A stretch of DNA of 64,000 bases from a bacterium (GTDB taxonomy: Bacteria > Methylomirabilota > Methylomirabilia > Methylomirabilales > 2-02-FULL-66-22). A program made the position numbers and the translations under genes. Shown here in pieces: positions 34,112 through 42,832 of this stretch (position 1 is the stretch's first letter; each line of letters starts with the position of its first letter). The DNA is taken from NCBI GenBank assembly GCA_029580855.1, contig JAKPQH010000146.1, positions 1-64,000 on the forward strand, in the 5' to 3' direction. The notes below the pieces were generated by a model. That model saw only the letters and a list, made by a program, of their open reading frames with translations, was not told the DNA's origin and searched no databases.

Positions 34112-35218
34112 TCATGACCTCGCGGGCGAGTCCGCCGGCAGGAGGTGAACGGTGCACGGCGAAAAGTCGAACCCGACCGCGGCGCCTTCCGGGATGAGGC
34201 TCTGCTCCAGGGGGTTGCCGCTCACCACGAGGAGCGGCGTGCCGTTCCAGTCGACCTCGTATTCCGCCGTTGCCCCGAGGTACACCGCGCGCCGGATCGA
34301 CCCGCGGAACCCCGTGTCGCGCCCTGCCGGATCGGGGGTCAGGGCGATCGTCTCCGGACGCACCACCAGCGTGACGGCGGCGCCGGCCGGCGGCGCCGGC
34401 AGGCGCCAGGGCACCTCCATCCGGCGCCCCTGCACCTCGACGATCACGCCGGTCACTCCAACCGAAACCACGCGGCCCTCCAGAAAATTCACCCGCCCGA
34501 GAAAATCCGCCACAAAGCGGTTGGCGGGGCGCGCGTAGACCTCGAACGGGGCCGCGACCTGCTGGACCCGCCCCGCCTCCATCACGACGATCCGGTCCGA
34601 GAGCGCCATGGCCTCGGCCTGGTCGTGGGTGACGTACACGCTGGTGATTTGGAGGCGCCGCTGGAGCCGGCGCACCTCGACCCGCATCTGCTCGCGCAGC
34701 TTGGCATCCAGGTTCGACAGCGGCTCGTCGAAGAGCAGGACGCGGGGCTCGGTCACGATGGCCCGTGCCAGGGCCACGCGCTGCTGTTGGCCGCCGGAGA
34801 GCTGCTCCGGAGAGCGGTGCTCCAGCCCCGACAGCTCCACCAGCTCCAGCACGGCACGGACGCGCGAGGCGATCTCCCCCTGGGGCAGCCCGCGCATCTC
34901 CAGGCCGAACGCCACGTTTCGGGCCACCGTCAGGTGCGGGAAGATGGCGTAGCTCTGGAAGACCATGGCGGCGTTCCGGGCGTGGGGCGGAAGCCGGCTC
35001 ACGTCATGGCCGTCGATCAGGATCCGCCCCGCCGTCGGCAGCTCGAAGCCGGCGATCATCCGGAGGGCGGTGGTCTTGCCGCAGCCGGACGGGCCGAGCA
35101 GCGTCACCAGCTCGCCCTCGGCGATCACCAGGGAGACATCGTCGACCGCCGTGACGCGCCCGCCGGGTCGGTGGGGATCCTCGAAGGTCTTGGTCACCTG
35201 TTCCAGGACGACGCTCAT
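34112..35218 (-). CDS. ABC importer ATPase, FbpC/PotA type
   Basis: 368 residues: Walker A GPSGCGKTT, Q-loop VFQSYAIFPH, signature LSGGQQQRVALARAI, Walker B VLLFDEPLSNLD, H-loop YVTHDQAEA, and a C-terminal TOBE regulatory domain (from about 245, with VVRPETIALTPDP and YLGATAEYEVDWNG). It energises the two-domain permease encoded 18 nt upstream, with the binding protein before that. Length and domain order fit ferric-iron, spermidine/putrescine or 2-aminoethylphosphonate importers. Last gene of the three. Confidence 0.93.
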   Translation of the reverse strand: MSVVLEQVTKTFEDPHRPGGRVTAVDDVSLVIAEGELVTLLGPSGCGKTTALRMIAGFELPTAGRILIDGHDVSRLPPHARNAAMVFQSYAIFPHLTVARNVAFGLEMRGLPQGEIASRVRAVLELVELSGLEHRSPEQLSGGQQQRVALARAIVTEPRVLLFDEPLSNLDAKLREQMRVEVRRLQRRLQITSVYVTHDQAEAMALSDRIVVMEAGRVQQVAAPFEVYARPANRFVADFLGRVNFLEGRVVSVGVTGVIVEVQGRRMEVPWRLPAPPAGAAVTLVVRPETIALTPDPAGRDTGFRGSIRRAVYLGATAEYEVDWNGTPLLVVSGNPLEQSLIPEGAAVGFDFSPCTVHLLPADSPARS

Positions 35219-35236
35219 GCCGACTCCGTCTCCGCG

Positions 35237-36934
35237 CTACCCGAACGTGGCTTGATAGCGGTAATCGAAGATCCGCCCCAGGATCAGACGGATCAGCCCG
35301 ATGGCCGCCATGATGATCAGGATCAGCAGGACACTGAAAGCCGCGGCGGCCCCCAGCCGTCCCGCCTCGGTCTGGGACAGGATCTGGACGGTCATCAGGT
35401 TCCAGTCCGCCGACACCAGGAAGATGGCCGCGCTGATGGCCGTCATGGCCCGGACGAACGAGAACACGAGACCGGAGAAGAAGGCCGGCACCAGCAGCGG
35501 CAGCGTGATCCGGCGGAACGTGGTCTGCGTGGTTGCGCCCAGATTGGTGGCCGCCTCCTCGATGGCCGGATCGATCTGCCGCAGAACGGCCGTCCCCGAC
35601 TGGATCCCGACCGGGATGTAGCGAAAGAGAAAGTTGGCGATCAGGATCAGGGCGGTGCCCGTGAGCAGCAGGGGCTTCTGGTTGAACGCCAGGATGTAGC
35701 CGATACCGATGACCGTGCCGGGCACCGCGAAGTTCAGGATCGAGATGAACTCCATCGCCTCCCGGCCCGGGAAGCGTCTCCGCATCACGAGAAATGCGAT
35801 CCCCATCCCCAGGAGACCCGCCAGAGGGCTGGACGTAACGGCGATGACGAGGGTATCGGTGATGGCCTGCGCGCCGACGCCGAAGACATAACCGAAATTC
35901 CGGAGCGTCGGGCTGTGGTCCACCCCCCAGGCTTTCGAGAACGCGCCGACGAGGATGGTGGCGTAGAAGAGCAGAACGAAGAGCGCCACGGCGGTGCAGG
36001 CGGCGAAGAGGACCCATTGCGTGGCGGGGCTGACGACCTTGAGAACCGCCCGCGTCGGCTTGCCCGTGACGGTGACGTACCGTTTGCGCGCCACCCAGTA
36101 CCGCTGGACCAGGAACGCCGTCACCGACGGGACAAGGAGGATCACCGCCAGTGCGGCGCCGCCCGGCAAGTCGTACATCCCCGTCACCTGCAGATAGACC
36201 TGGACCGAGAGCACGGGGAATCCGCTTCCGCCCAGGATCAAGGGGTTCCCGAAGTCCGCGATGGACTCGATGAAGAGCACCAGGAGCGCGCTGGCGATCC
36301 CCGGCAGGCACAGGGGCAGGGTCACGCGCCAAAAGGCTTTCCAGCGGGTGGCCCCCAGGTTCATGGCGGCGTCTTCCAGCGTGCCCCCCAGCGACTCCAG
36401 GACGCCGCGCAGGGTGAGATAGGCCACCGGGAAAAAGGTGAAGACCTGAGAGAGCAGCAGACCGCGCAGGCCGTAGATGGCGAACTCCTGGAAGCCGAGG
36501 AGCTGCCGCGTGATCAGGCCGTTGTTGCCGAAGAGGAGGATGATGGAGAGGGCGCTGACAAAGGGGGGTGAGATGATGGGGAGGATCGCCGCCGCGGTGA
36601 GGAGCGGCTTGCCGGGGATATCCGTCCGCGTCAGCGCAAACGCGAAGAGGAAACCGATCAGGGTTCCCCCCACGGCGGTGAGGACTCCCATCACCACGCT
36701 GTTCAGCAGCGCCTGCCGGATGAACCAGCCCCCCAGGAATTCCCGGTACAGACGGAGCGTCGGCGCCCCGTCCGGGATGAAGCTCACCGCGAACACCCGG
36801 ATCAGCGGATAGACGATGAAGAGGAGCAGCAGGCCGAAGATCGCGGCCACCGCCACCGCCAGGATCGGTTCGTTCCGGAGGCGGCGGAGGTCGTGGATCG
36901 TCCGGTGCTTCCACTGCGAGAACGGGTCGGCCAT
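35237..36934 (-). CDS. Two-domain ABC importer permease, FbpB/AfuB type
   Basis: 565 residues with about twelve membrane helices in two homologous halves (about 1-280 and 290-565). Each half has an EAA loop: AAMNLGATRWKAFWRVTLPL and AATNLGATTQTTFRRITLPL. Such fused permeases serve ferric iron or phosphonate import. ATG at 36934 is preferred over an upstream in-frame TTG (36940); the start is 8 nt from the binding-protein stop, so the genes are coupled. The ATPase gene follows 18 nt later. Confidence 0.94.
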   Translation of the reverse strand: MADPFSQWKHRTIHDLRRLRNEPILAVAVAAIFGLLLLFIVYPLIRVFAVSFIPDGAPTLRLYREFLGGWFIRQALLNSVVMGVLTAVGGTLIGFLFAFALTRTDIPGKPLLTAAAILPIISPPFVSALSIILLFGNNGLITRQLLGFQEFAIYGLRGLLLSQVFTFFPVAYLTLRGVLESLGGTLEDAAMNLGATRWKAFWRVTLPLCLPGIASALLVLFIESIADFGNPLILGGSGFPVLSVQVYLQVTGMYDLPGGAALAVILLVPSVTAFLVQRYWVARKRYVTVTGKPTRAVLKVVSPATQWVLFAACTAVALFVLLFYATILVGAFSKAWGVDHSPTLRNFGYVFGVGAQAITDTLVIAVTSSPLAGLLGMGIAFLVMRRRFPGREAMEFISILNFAVPGTVIGIGYILAFNQKPLLLTGTALILIANFLFRYIPVGIQSGTAVLRQIDPAIEEAATNLGATTQTTFRRITLPLLVPAFFSGLVFSFVRAMTAISAAIFLVSADWNLMTVQILSQTEAGRLGAAAAFSVLLILIIMAAIGLIRLILGRIFDYRYQATFG

Positions 36935-36942
36935 GGCCAACG

Positions 36943-37950
36943 TTACTTCTGCGCTCGCAGCACCTCATTGATCCATCGGTCCACGAGCCGCTTCTTCTCC
37001 TTCCCGGCCCAGACCGCGTCGTAGTTGATGGTCGGGATCTGGTCGAAGGCCGGCAGCCCCTCCATCAATTTCGCCTTGGGGTGCACGGGGAAGAAGAAGG
37101 TCTTGGCGTCGGTCAGGGCGTTCTGGCCGGGGATGGTGATGAACCAGTCGAGCAGCTTCTTGGCCAGCTCCACCCGCGGCGCACCCTTCAGGATGGAGAT
37201 GGCCGGCGCCTCGAAGCCCACCCCTTCCTTGGGGAACGTCACCTTCAGCGGGTACCCCTCGCCCATGAGCTGGAGGAACGCCGGCGTGAACTGGATCCCC
37301 ACGCCGGCCTGACCGATGGCCGCGGCCTTGGACGGGGCCGTCCCGCTCTGCGTGTAGGTCTGGACGTTGGGATTCAGCTTCTTCAGATAGTCAAAGGCCT
37401 TCTCCTCGCCCATGATCAAGACCAAAGCGGCTACCATGTTGTAGCCGGTGCCCGAGGTCTGCGGGCTGGGGATCTGGATCTGGCTCTTGAACTCCGGCTT
37501 CAGGAGGTCCGCCCACGAAGTCGGCGGCTCCGCGCTCTTCTGCTTGAGAACCGTCAGGTTGGAGGCAAAGCCGAGCGGGTTCATGTAAAACGACGTCCAG
37601 TACCCGTCGGGGTCCTTGAACTTCGCCGCCAGCTCCTTGGCGTTGGGCGAGACGTAGGCCTGCGAGAGGCCTTTCTCTTTCAGCGCCACGTGGTTCTCGC
37701 TGGGGGCGCCGAACCAGAGATCCGCCTGGGGATTGTTCTTCTCCGCCTCGATCCGGGCGACCGCCGGGCCCGAGGACAGGAAGGTGAAGCGCACCTTGAT
37801 GTTGGTCGCCTTAGTGAAGGCATCGAGGAGCTTCTTGGCGTTCTCCTCGTCCACGCTGGAGTACACGACCACCGCGTCCTGCCCCCACGACACGGCGGGC
37901 CAGGCCAAAAGACACATCAGGAATCCGCAGAGCAGCAGTCGCGCGCGCAT
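36943..37950 (-). CDS. Extracellular solute-binding protein family 1 (ferric iron/phosphonate type)
   Basis: 335 residues: signal peptide (about 1-24, LLLCGFLMCLLAWPAVSWGQ), then DAVVVYSSVDEENAKKLLDA, NPQADLWFGAPSENH, a YWTSFYMNPLGFASN strand and INYDAVWAGKEKKRLVDRW at the end. This is the FbpA/AfuA/PhnS-like fold. The residues that would tell iron from 2-aminoethylphosphonate cannot be settled by eye. ATG at 37950 has a strong AAGGAGG site; an upstream extension of the frame lacks one. First gene of the importer. Confidence 0.92.
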   Translation of the reverse strand: MRARLLLCGFLMCLLAWPAVSWGQDAVVVYSSVDEENAKKLLDAFTKATNIKVRFTFLSSGPAVARIEAEKNNPQADLWFGAPSENHVALKEKGLSQAYVSPNAKELAAKFKDPDGYWTSFYMNPLGFASNLTVLKQKSAEPPTSWADLLKPEFKSQIQIPSPQTSGTGYNMVAALVLIMGEEKAFDYLKKLNPNVQTYTQSGTAPSKAAAIGQAGVGIQFTPAFLQLMGEGYPLKVTFPKEGVGFEAPAISILKGAPRVELAKKLLDWFITIPGQNALTDAKTFFFPVHPKAKLMEGLPAFDQIPTINYDAVWAGKEKKRLVDRWINEVLRAQK

Positions 37951-38223
37951 CGCAGCCTCCTTGTTCCAGAAGCGGGTCGGGTTGGTCCACGCCCTTGGTT
38001 CCGGGTTGCCGTCCCTCCGGGTACGCCCGGCGACAGACGGCACTTCTCCGGGCCGCGCTCACTCCGGCGTCGGCACGTTCGGCCGGCGTCCGGCGACGAC
38101 CACCGCGCGGTGCAGCCTCGGCCGGGAACGCCCGCGCCGCCTCCGGGGCCCCCGCGAGCTGAACCGGGCGGCGCCGATTCGGCACATGGTACTGCAAGAG
38201 GGGGTTTTTCGGCAACCGCGGGA

Positions 38224-38430
38224 TTACGCCGTCACCCGCGCCCCGGATTCGTCGTACCAGTGGACCGCCGAGAACACCAGCCCGCACGCGTCGCCTTCAT
38301 TGAATAGGGGCTTGCGCGCGTTGCGCTGCACTCGGACCGCGGTCGGGCCGACGTTCACGCGGTAGTCGATGATGTCGCCCAGCAGGACGCGGCGGCCGAC
38401 GACTCCGCGCGGCACGCGCGAGGGCCACAC
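38224..38430 (-). pseudogene. Leftover TOBE domain of a lost ABC importer ATPase
   Basis: 68 codons containing VLLGDIIDYRVNVGPTAVRV, QRNARKPLFNEGDACGL and VFSAVHWYDE. This is the C-terminal TOBE pattern of FbpC/PotA ATPases (Y-L-G-D-x-x-D-Y-x-V-x-V-G, then G-D-x-V-x-L-x-F). No ATP-binding domain precedes it; the upstream side is directly the end of the dehydrogenase gene (38458). It implies that an ATPase gene, perhaps of another importer, was deleted except for its tail. It lies upstream of the complete importer, whose own ATPase gene is at the other end. Confidence 0.65.
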
Positions 38431-38457
38431 GGCCCGATCCCTCTCGGTCGCGTCGGA

Positions 38458-39624
38458 TCAGCGAACCAGCTCCACCCGCCGGCCTTCCTGCGCCGACACG
38501 TACCCGGCGTAGATCACCTCGACCGTCTCGTGTGCGAGGAGGAGACCGGACAGCGGCTCGCGGCGCTCGCGGACGGCGTCCACGAAATCCTCCATCTCCT
38601 GCGGGTAGCCGCGCATCCAGTCCTCGTCGGGGCTGGGGAACTGCCAGCCGCCCTTCGTCTCCACCTTCTCGGTCAGGTACTCGTCGCCCCAGATCTTTCC
38701 GTCGGGCGCGTAGACCTGCAGGCTCGTGTTGGGGTTGATGTTGACCTGGACCACGGCGTTGTCGAGGTAGGCGGTGACCAGATTCTTTACGCCGCCCAGG
38801 CTGACATCGGTCGAGAAGACCGTCGCCTTGGCCCCATCCTCGAACGTGAGGATGGCGGCCGACCAGTCCTCCACGTCTTCCCAGGCGGTCACCAGGTATT
38901 TGTGCGGCGCGGCCTGGACCGCTGGATGCTTGCTGAGCTGGGCCACGTCCGCCAGAACCGATTTGACCCGGATAGGCTTGCCGGATTTCTTCAGGCCCTC
39001 GTAGTGCTTGAGGTGGATCACCGCTCCGATGGGATGCGACCCCATCCGAAGCATGGAACCGCCCCCCGCGGTCGACCAGCGCCGCGAATAGGCGGCGTGG
39101 GAGCCCGAATGGCTCTCCTCGGCCCGCAGGTCCAGCAGCGTCCCGCCGCTGGCATCCATCAATCGTCGCAGCTTCGCCACGGGCGGGGCGTACACGAAAT
39201 TCTCCGCGTACCCCACCGTCACCCTGTTCCGGCGGCAGGCCTCGACCACCGCGTCGGCGTTCTGCATCGCCTCGGCGAACATGGCCTGCCGCGACATCGC
39301 GTCGGCGTCGACGAAGCACCCCGTCAGCGGCTTCTCGACGACGAGGTGCTTCCCGGCGTCAGCGGCGTCGATGGCCAGGACGTGGTGGAGGCTGGTCACC
39401 ACGGGAAGCGTCACCAGCTGGATGTCCTTCCGATCCAGCAGCGCCCGGTGGTCCGTGTAAACGTGGGGAATGTTGAACTTCTTGGCAAAGATCTCTGCGC
39501 TCTCCTTTGTCCTGGAGCAGACGGCGAGGATCTCGCACGTGCTGCCGCGGAGCCTGCTCAGGGCGTGGGCGTGCAGGTCCGCGGCGAACCGCGCCCCGAT
39601 GATGCCGATGCCGATTCGATCCAT
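38458..39624 (-). CDS. Gfo/Idh/MocA-family oxidoreductase
   Basis: 388 residues: N-terminal Rossmann domain (IGIGIIGARFAADLHAHAL; the usual GxGxxG is GIIGARFA), a VEKPLTG motif with the catalytic-type Lys (EKP at about residue 96-98), and a C-terminal beta-sheet domain with AGGGSMLRMGSHPIG. Members are NAD(P)-dependent dehydrogenases of sugars, inositols or related compounds. It is 21 nt downstream of tctA, so it probably acts on what the tricarboxylate-type transporter brings in. AAGGAG precedes the ATG. Confidence 0.9.
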   Translation of the reverse strand: MDRIGIGIIGARFAADLHAHALSRLRGSTCEILAVCSRTKESAEIFAKKFNIPHVYTDHRALLDRKDIQLVTLPVVTSLHHVLAIDAADAGKHLVVEKPLTGCFVDADAMSRQAMFAEAMQNADAVVEACRRNRVTVGYAENFVYAPPVAKLRRLMDASGGTLLDLRAEESHSGSHAAYSRRWSTAGGGSMLRMGSHPIGAVIHLKHYEGLKKSGKPIRVKSVLADVAQLSKHPAVQAAPHKYLVTAWEDVEDWSAAILTFEDGAKATVFSTDVSLGGVKNLVTAYLDNAVVQVNINPNTSLQVYAPDGKIWGDEYLTEKVETKGGWQFPSPDEDWMRGYPQEMEDFVDAVRERREPLSGLLLAHETVEVIYAGYVSAQEGRRVELVR

Positions 39625-39645
39625 GCGTTGCGCTCCTTGCTGCGG

Positions 39646-41169
39646 CTAGGTGCGGGAGACGGCGGCCTTCAGCCGCGCCGTTCCGGCCGCGAGGGCTTGC
39701 CGGAACCGCGCGGATCGGGCCAGGACGGTGAAGACGGTGACCGCGACCAGGATCAGCGAGATGGGCCGCGTGAAGAACGGCGTCGGATCGCCGGCGGTCC
39801 GGATGAGCGCCCGGCGGAAGTTCACGTCGGCCATGTCCCCCAGGATGACCCCCAGGACCAAGGGGGCGGCCGGATAGTTGTACTTGCGCATGGGATAGCC
39901 GAGGAGACCGAACGCCAGCATCACCCAGATATCGAAGATCCGGACGCCGATCGCGAACGATCCGATGACGCACAGGACGAAGACGATGGGCATCAGGATC
40001 GGCCGGGGAACCATCAGGACCTTGACCAGGGTGCGCACCAGGGACAGCCCCAGGATCAGCATGGCCAGCGAGGCCAGGATGAACATGGCGGTGACTTCCC
40101 AGATATATTTCGGGAACTCGACCATGAGGAGCGGGCCGGGGCGCACACCGTGGAGCCACATGGCGCCGAGCAGGACGGCGGCGGGCGCGCTGCCCGGGAC
40201 CGCCAGCGAGAGCACCGGGATGACCGCCCCGCCGATGCACGCGTTGTTTCCCGTCTCGGCGGCGATCAGTCCCTCCCGCGACCCCTTCCCGAATTCGTCG
40301 GGCTTCGTGCTGCCCCGCTTGGCGAAATCGTAGGATACCCAGGCGGCCACGTCCTCGCCAACGCCGGGGATGGCCCCGATGATGACGCCGATGACGCCGG
40401 AACGGAGAATCGTGCGGCGGTACTGCCAGAGGTCGCGCCACCTCGGCAGGATCTTCCGGATCTGGGTCATCACGTGCGGGACCGCGGTCTCGCGCATGAC
40501 GCCCAGCACCTCGGCGATGCCGTAGACGCCGACCAGGACCGGGATCAAGGCGAAGCCGCCCCGCATCTGGTCGATGCCGAAGGCAAACCGCGGATACGCC
40601 GCGATGCCCTCCTGGCCGACCTGGGACACCAGCAGACCCACGAACCCGGCGATCCAGCCCTTCAACGGGTCGGTGGGCGCGGTCAGGTTTCCGCAGACCA
40701 CGATGCCGAAGATGGCCAGCCAGAAGAACTCCCAGGACTGGAACTGCAGCGCGATCCTCCCCAGGAGCGGCGTGAAGAAGGCCAGGCAGAGCAGACCGAA
40801 GACGGTGCCGAGAAAGGACGACGTCGTGGCCAGGCCGATGGCCGGACCCGCCTCGCCCCGCTGCGCCATCGGGAAACCGTCCAGGCAGGTCGCCGCATTG
40901 GCCGGGGTCCCCGGGATGTTCAACAGGATGGCGGATCGGCTGCCCCCGTATATGGCGCCCACGTAGACGCAGATGAGGATGATGATGGCGTCCTTGGGCG
41001 GGAAGCCGAATGTCAGACCGGTCAGCAGGGCCACGCCCATGGTCGCGGTGAGACCCGGAAGCATCCCGATCACGATCCCGATGAACGTGCTGGCGCCGAC
41101 GTAAAGGAGGGTCAGCGGTGTGAGCAGATTCCACAACTCCACGAGGATGTGCCAGGGCCCCAGGACCAT
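39646..41169 (-). CDS. TctA-type large permease of a tripartite tricarboxylate transporter, set 1
   Basis: 507 residues, about twelve membrane helices. Family hallmarks GMLPGLTATMGVALLTGLTF, GGSRSAILLNIPGTPANAAT, the GAIPGVGEDVAAWVSYDFAK loop and GGAVIPVLSLAVPGSAPAAV are all present. TctA forms the channel for carboxylates using an ion gradient, with TctB and a periplasmic TctC binder. The start is 7 nt from the tctB stop. It is closely similar to the second TctA at 42833-44362, so the region holds two paralogous sets in tandem. Confidence 0.95.
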   Translation of the reverse strand: MVLGPWHILVELWNLLTPLTLLYVGASTFIGIVIGMLPGLTATMGVALLTGLTFGFPPKDAIIILICVYVGAIYGGSRSAILLNIPGTPANAATCLDGFPMAQRGEAGPAIGLATTSSFLGTVFGLLCLAFFTPLLGRIALQFQSWEFFWLAIFGIVVCGNLTAPTDPLKGWIAGFVGLLVSQVGQEGIAAYPRFAFGIDQMRGGFALIPVLVGVYGIAEVLGVMRETAVPHVMTQIRKILPRWRDLWQYRRTILRSGVIGVIIGAIPGVGEDVAAWVSYDFAKRGSTKPDEFGKGSREGLIAAETGNNACIGGAVIPVLSLAVPGSAPAAVLLGAMWLHGVRPGPLLMVEFPKYIWEVTAMFILASLAMLILGLSLVRTLVKVLMVPRPILMPIVFVLCVIGSFAIGVRIFDIWVMLAFGLLGYPMRKYNYPAAPLVLGVILGDMADVNFRRALIRTAGDPTPFFTRPISLILVAVTVFTVLARSARFRQALAAGTARLKAAVSRT

Positions 41170-41176
41170 GGAAGCC

Positions 41177-41656
41177 TCACGGGAGCGGGATGGCGAAGAC
41201 GCGGTTGAACACGTAGGTCACCGCCGCCGTGGTGACGGCGGAGACCAGAACGACCTGCCACCACGGTCCGGCGCGGAAGACGCACATGACCGCCAGCAGG
41301 TATCCACCTGTGGTGACCCAATACGGAATGTTCCGCCCGAGCAGGAGACAATAGAGCACGCTGATCCCGAGCATCAGCGCGAGCCGTCGTGTTCCCACGT
41401 CCGCCAGGTATGTCCGCACATCCGTCCCGGTGATGGCCAGCGGCGTGCCCGGCCGCCGCACGGAGCGCAGCGCGAGCGCCAGCCCCATGCCGAAGAGCCC
41501 CAGGCCGAGGAGGCCGGTGACCACGCCGGGGCTGGCGTACGCCGGCCAGCCCTGAAGATCGCGCGGCATCCGCCAGCACTCCGCCACGATGCCAAGGCTG
41601 ACGGCGCAGAGCATCAGCCCGGTGTAGAAGTCCTGGCGACGAAACCCGTATTCCAT
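41177..41656 (-). CDS. TctB-type small membrane subunit, set 1
   Basis: 159 residues with four membrane helices, the size and layout of TctB. The N-terminus FRRQDFYTGLMLCAVSLGIV and AECWRMPRDLQGWPAYASPG match the family's opening pattern, also seen in the second set (DFLTGIALILVG, ESWRMPRM). It is encoded between tctC and tctA of set 1. Sequence conservation in this family is low, so position is part of the evidence. Confidence 0.85.
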   Translation of the reverse strand: MEYGFRRQDFYTGLMLCAVSLGIVAECWRMPRDLQGWPAYASPGVVTGLLGLGLFGMGLALALRSVRRPGTPLAITGTDVRTYLADVGTRRLALMLGISVLYCLLLGRNIPYWVTTGGYLLAVMCVFRAGPWWQVVLVSAVTTAAVTYVFNRVFAIPLP

Positions 41657-41734
41657 CGATTGGCGTCCCCGACGCGCCGGTGCGGGCCGGCCCTATGGCG
41701 GGTCAGCCCGCACCCTGAGGCGCTGCCCGCGGGA

Positions 41735-42748
41735 TCACTGCTTCGGCCGAGCGATGTTGAACTTCTCCGGCGAGATCTTGGCCGCGCCATTGTCGAACAG
41801 CGTCCAGGTGATGACCGAGGCGGCCTGCTCCAGCATCGTCATGGCCTCCCCCTCTTTGAGGTTGACCAGGAAGACCGCCTTCTCGTCGGCGAATTTCTTC
41901 AGGGCCTCGGACTTCGCCGCGACGTCGAACGCCCGGCTGATGGCCGCCACCACCTCCGGCGGGGTCCCCTTGGCCGCCATGATCCCGAAGTGGGACCCGA
42001 TGGACGGGAAGGTCGGGAACCACTTGGTGATGGGCGGGACCTCGCCGTACCCCGAGATCGTCAGCGGGCGATTGCTGGAGTTCGCCAGAGGCTTGAGCTT
42101 CTTGGCGCGGATCATGTCGGCCTCTTCCATGGACAGCTGCATGACGACGTTGCTCTCCCCCGAGATGGTGGCGACGACCGCGGGGTTTCCGCCCGCGTAG
42201 GGCACATGGCGGGGTGCGGTCTCCGTCGCGCGCTTGAAAACTTCCAGGGCCAGGTGGCCGGACGAGCCGACCCCCGCCGAGGCGACCGCGACCTGCCCGG
42301 GCTTCTCCTTCATCAGGCGCACCAGATCGGCGACATCCTTCGCGGGGTAATCCACGGTGGTGGCGATGATGTTCGGCGTCATCAGCGCGTACCAGTGGAT
42401 CCAGTCGCGGTGCGTGATCTTCATGAGATCGAGGACCGGGTAGTTCACGATGGAGACGTCCGCATTCCCCGTCCAGGTGTAGCCGTCCTTGGGCGCGTCG
42501 TACGCGTTCTGCATCCCGATGGCGCCGGAGGCGCCCGGCGTGTTCACCACCGAGATGCGCTGGCCCAGGACCTTCTCCATCTCGCTGGCCAGGATCCGGA
42601 CGGTGAGGTCGGTGGCTCCGCCGGCCGGCCACGGCACGATGACCGTGACGGGCTTGGTGGGCTTCCACTCTCCGGCCAAGGCGGACGCAGTCGCGACGAG
42701 CAGGGCGAAAAGCGCGAGCAACACCAGCGTCCATCGTCGACTGTTCAT
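41735..42748 (-). CDS. TctC/Bug-type solute-binding protein, set 1
   Basis: 337 residues: signal peptide (about 1-26, ending ASALAG), then WKPTKPVTVIVPWPAGGATD, GQRISVVNTPGASGAIG and KPGQVAVASAGVGSSGHLAL, the signature order of TctC/BugT proteins, which bind carboxylates in a periplasmic cleft. GGAGGG lies upstream of the ATG. It is followed by tctB and tctA of the same set. It shares many residues with the set 2 binder (44953-45966), suggesting duplication of the whole cassette. Confidence 0.94.
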   Translation of the reverse strand: MNSRRWTLVLLALFALLVATASALAGEWKPTKPVTVIVPWPAGGATDLTVRILASEMEKVLGQRISVVNTPGASGAIGMQNAYDAPKDGYTWTGNADVSIVNYPVLDLMKITHRDWIHWYALMTPNIIATTVDYPAKDVADLVRLMKEKPGQVAVASAGVGSSGHLALEVFKRATETAPRHVPYAGGNPAVVATISGESNVVMQLSMEEADMIRAKKLKPLANSSNRPLTISGYGEVPPITKWFPTFPSIGSHFGIMAAKGTPPEVVAAISRAFDVAAKSEALKKFADEKAVFLVNLKEGEAMTMLEQAASVITWTLFDNGAAKISPEKFNIARPKQ

Positions 42749-42832
42749 GGATGTTCCCTCCGCGAAGCGTGTGGAGACCTGGGGGGCGTCACGTGCCGAC
42801 GGGCGGCGCGAGAATCCGTCGTTTCTGCAGTC

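Noticed and set aside
34145..36571. 808-codon open frame on the plus strand
   Set aside because: Lies opposite the clear ABC ATPase and permease genes; rich in Arg, Gly, Asp and His and without any domain. A GC-driven shadow.
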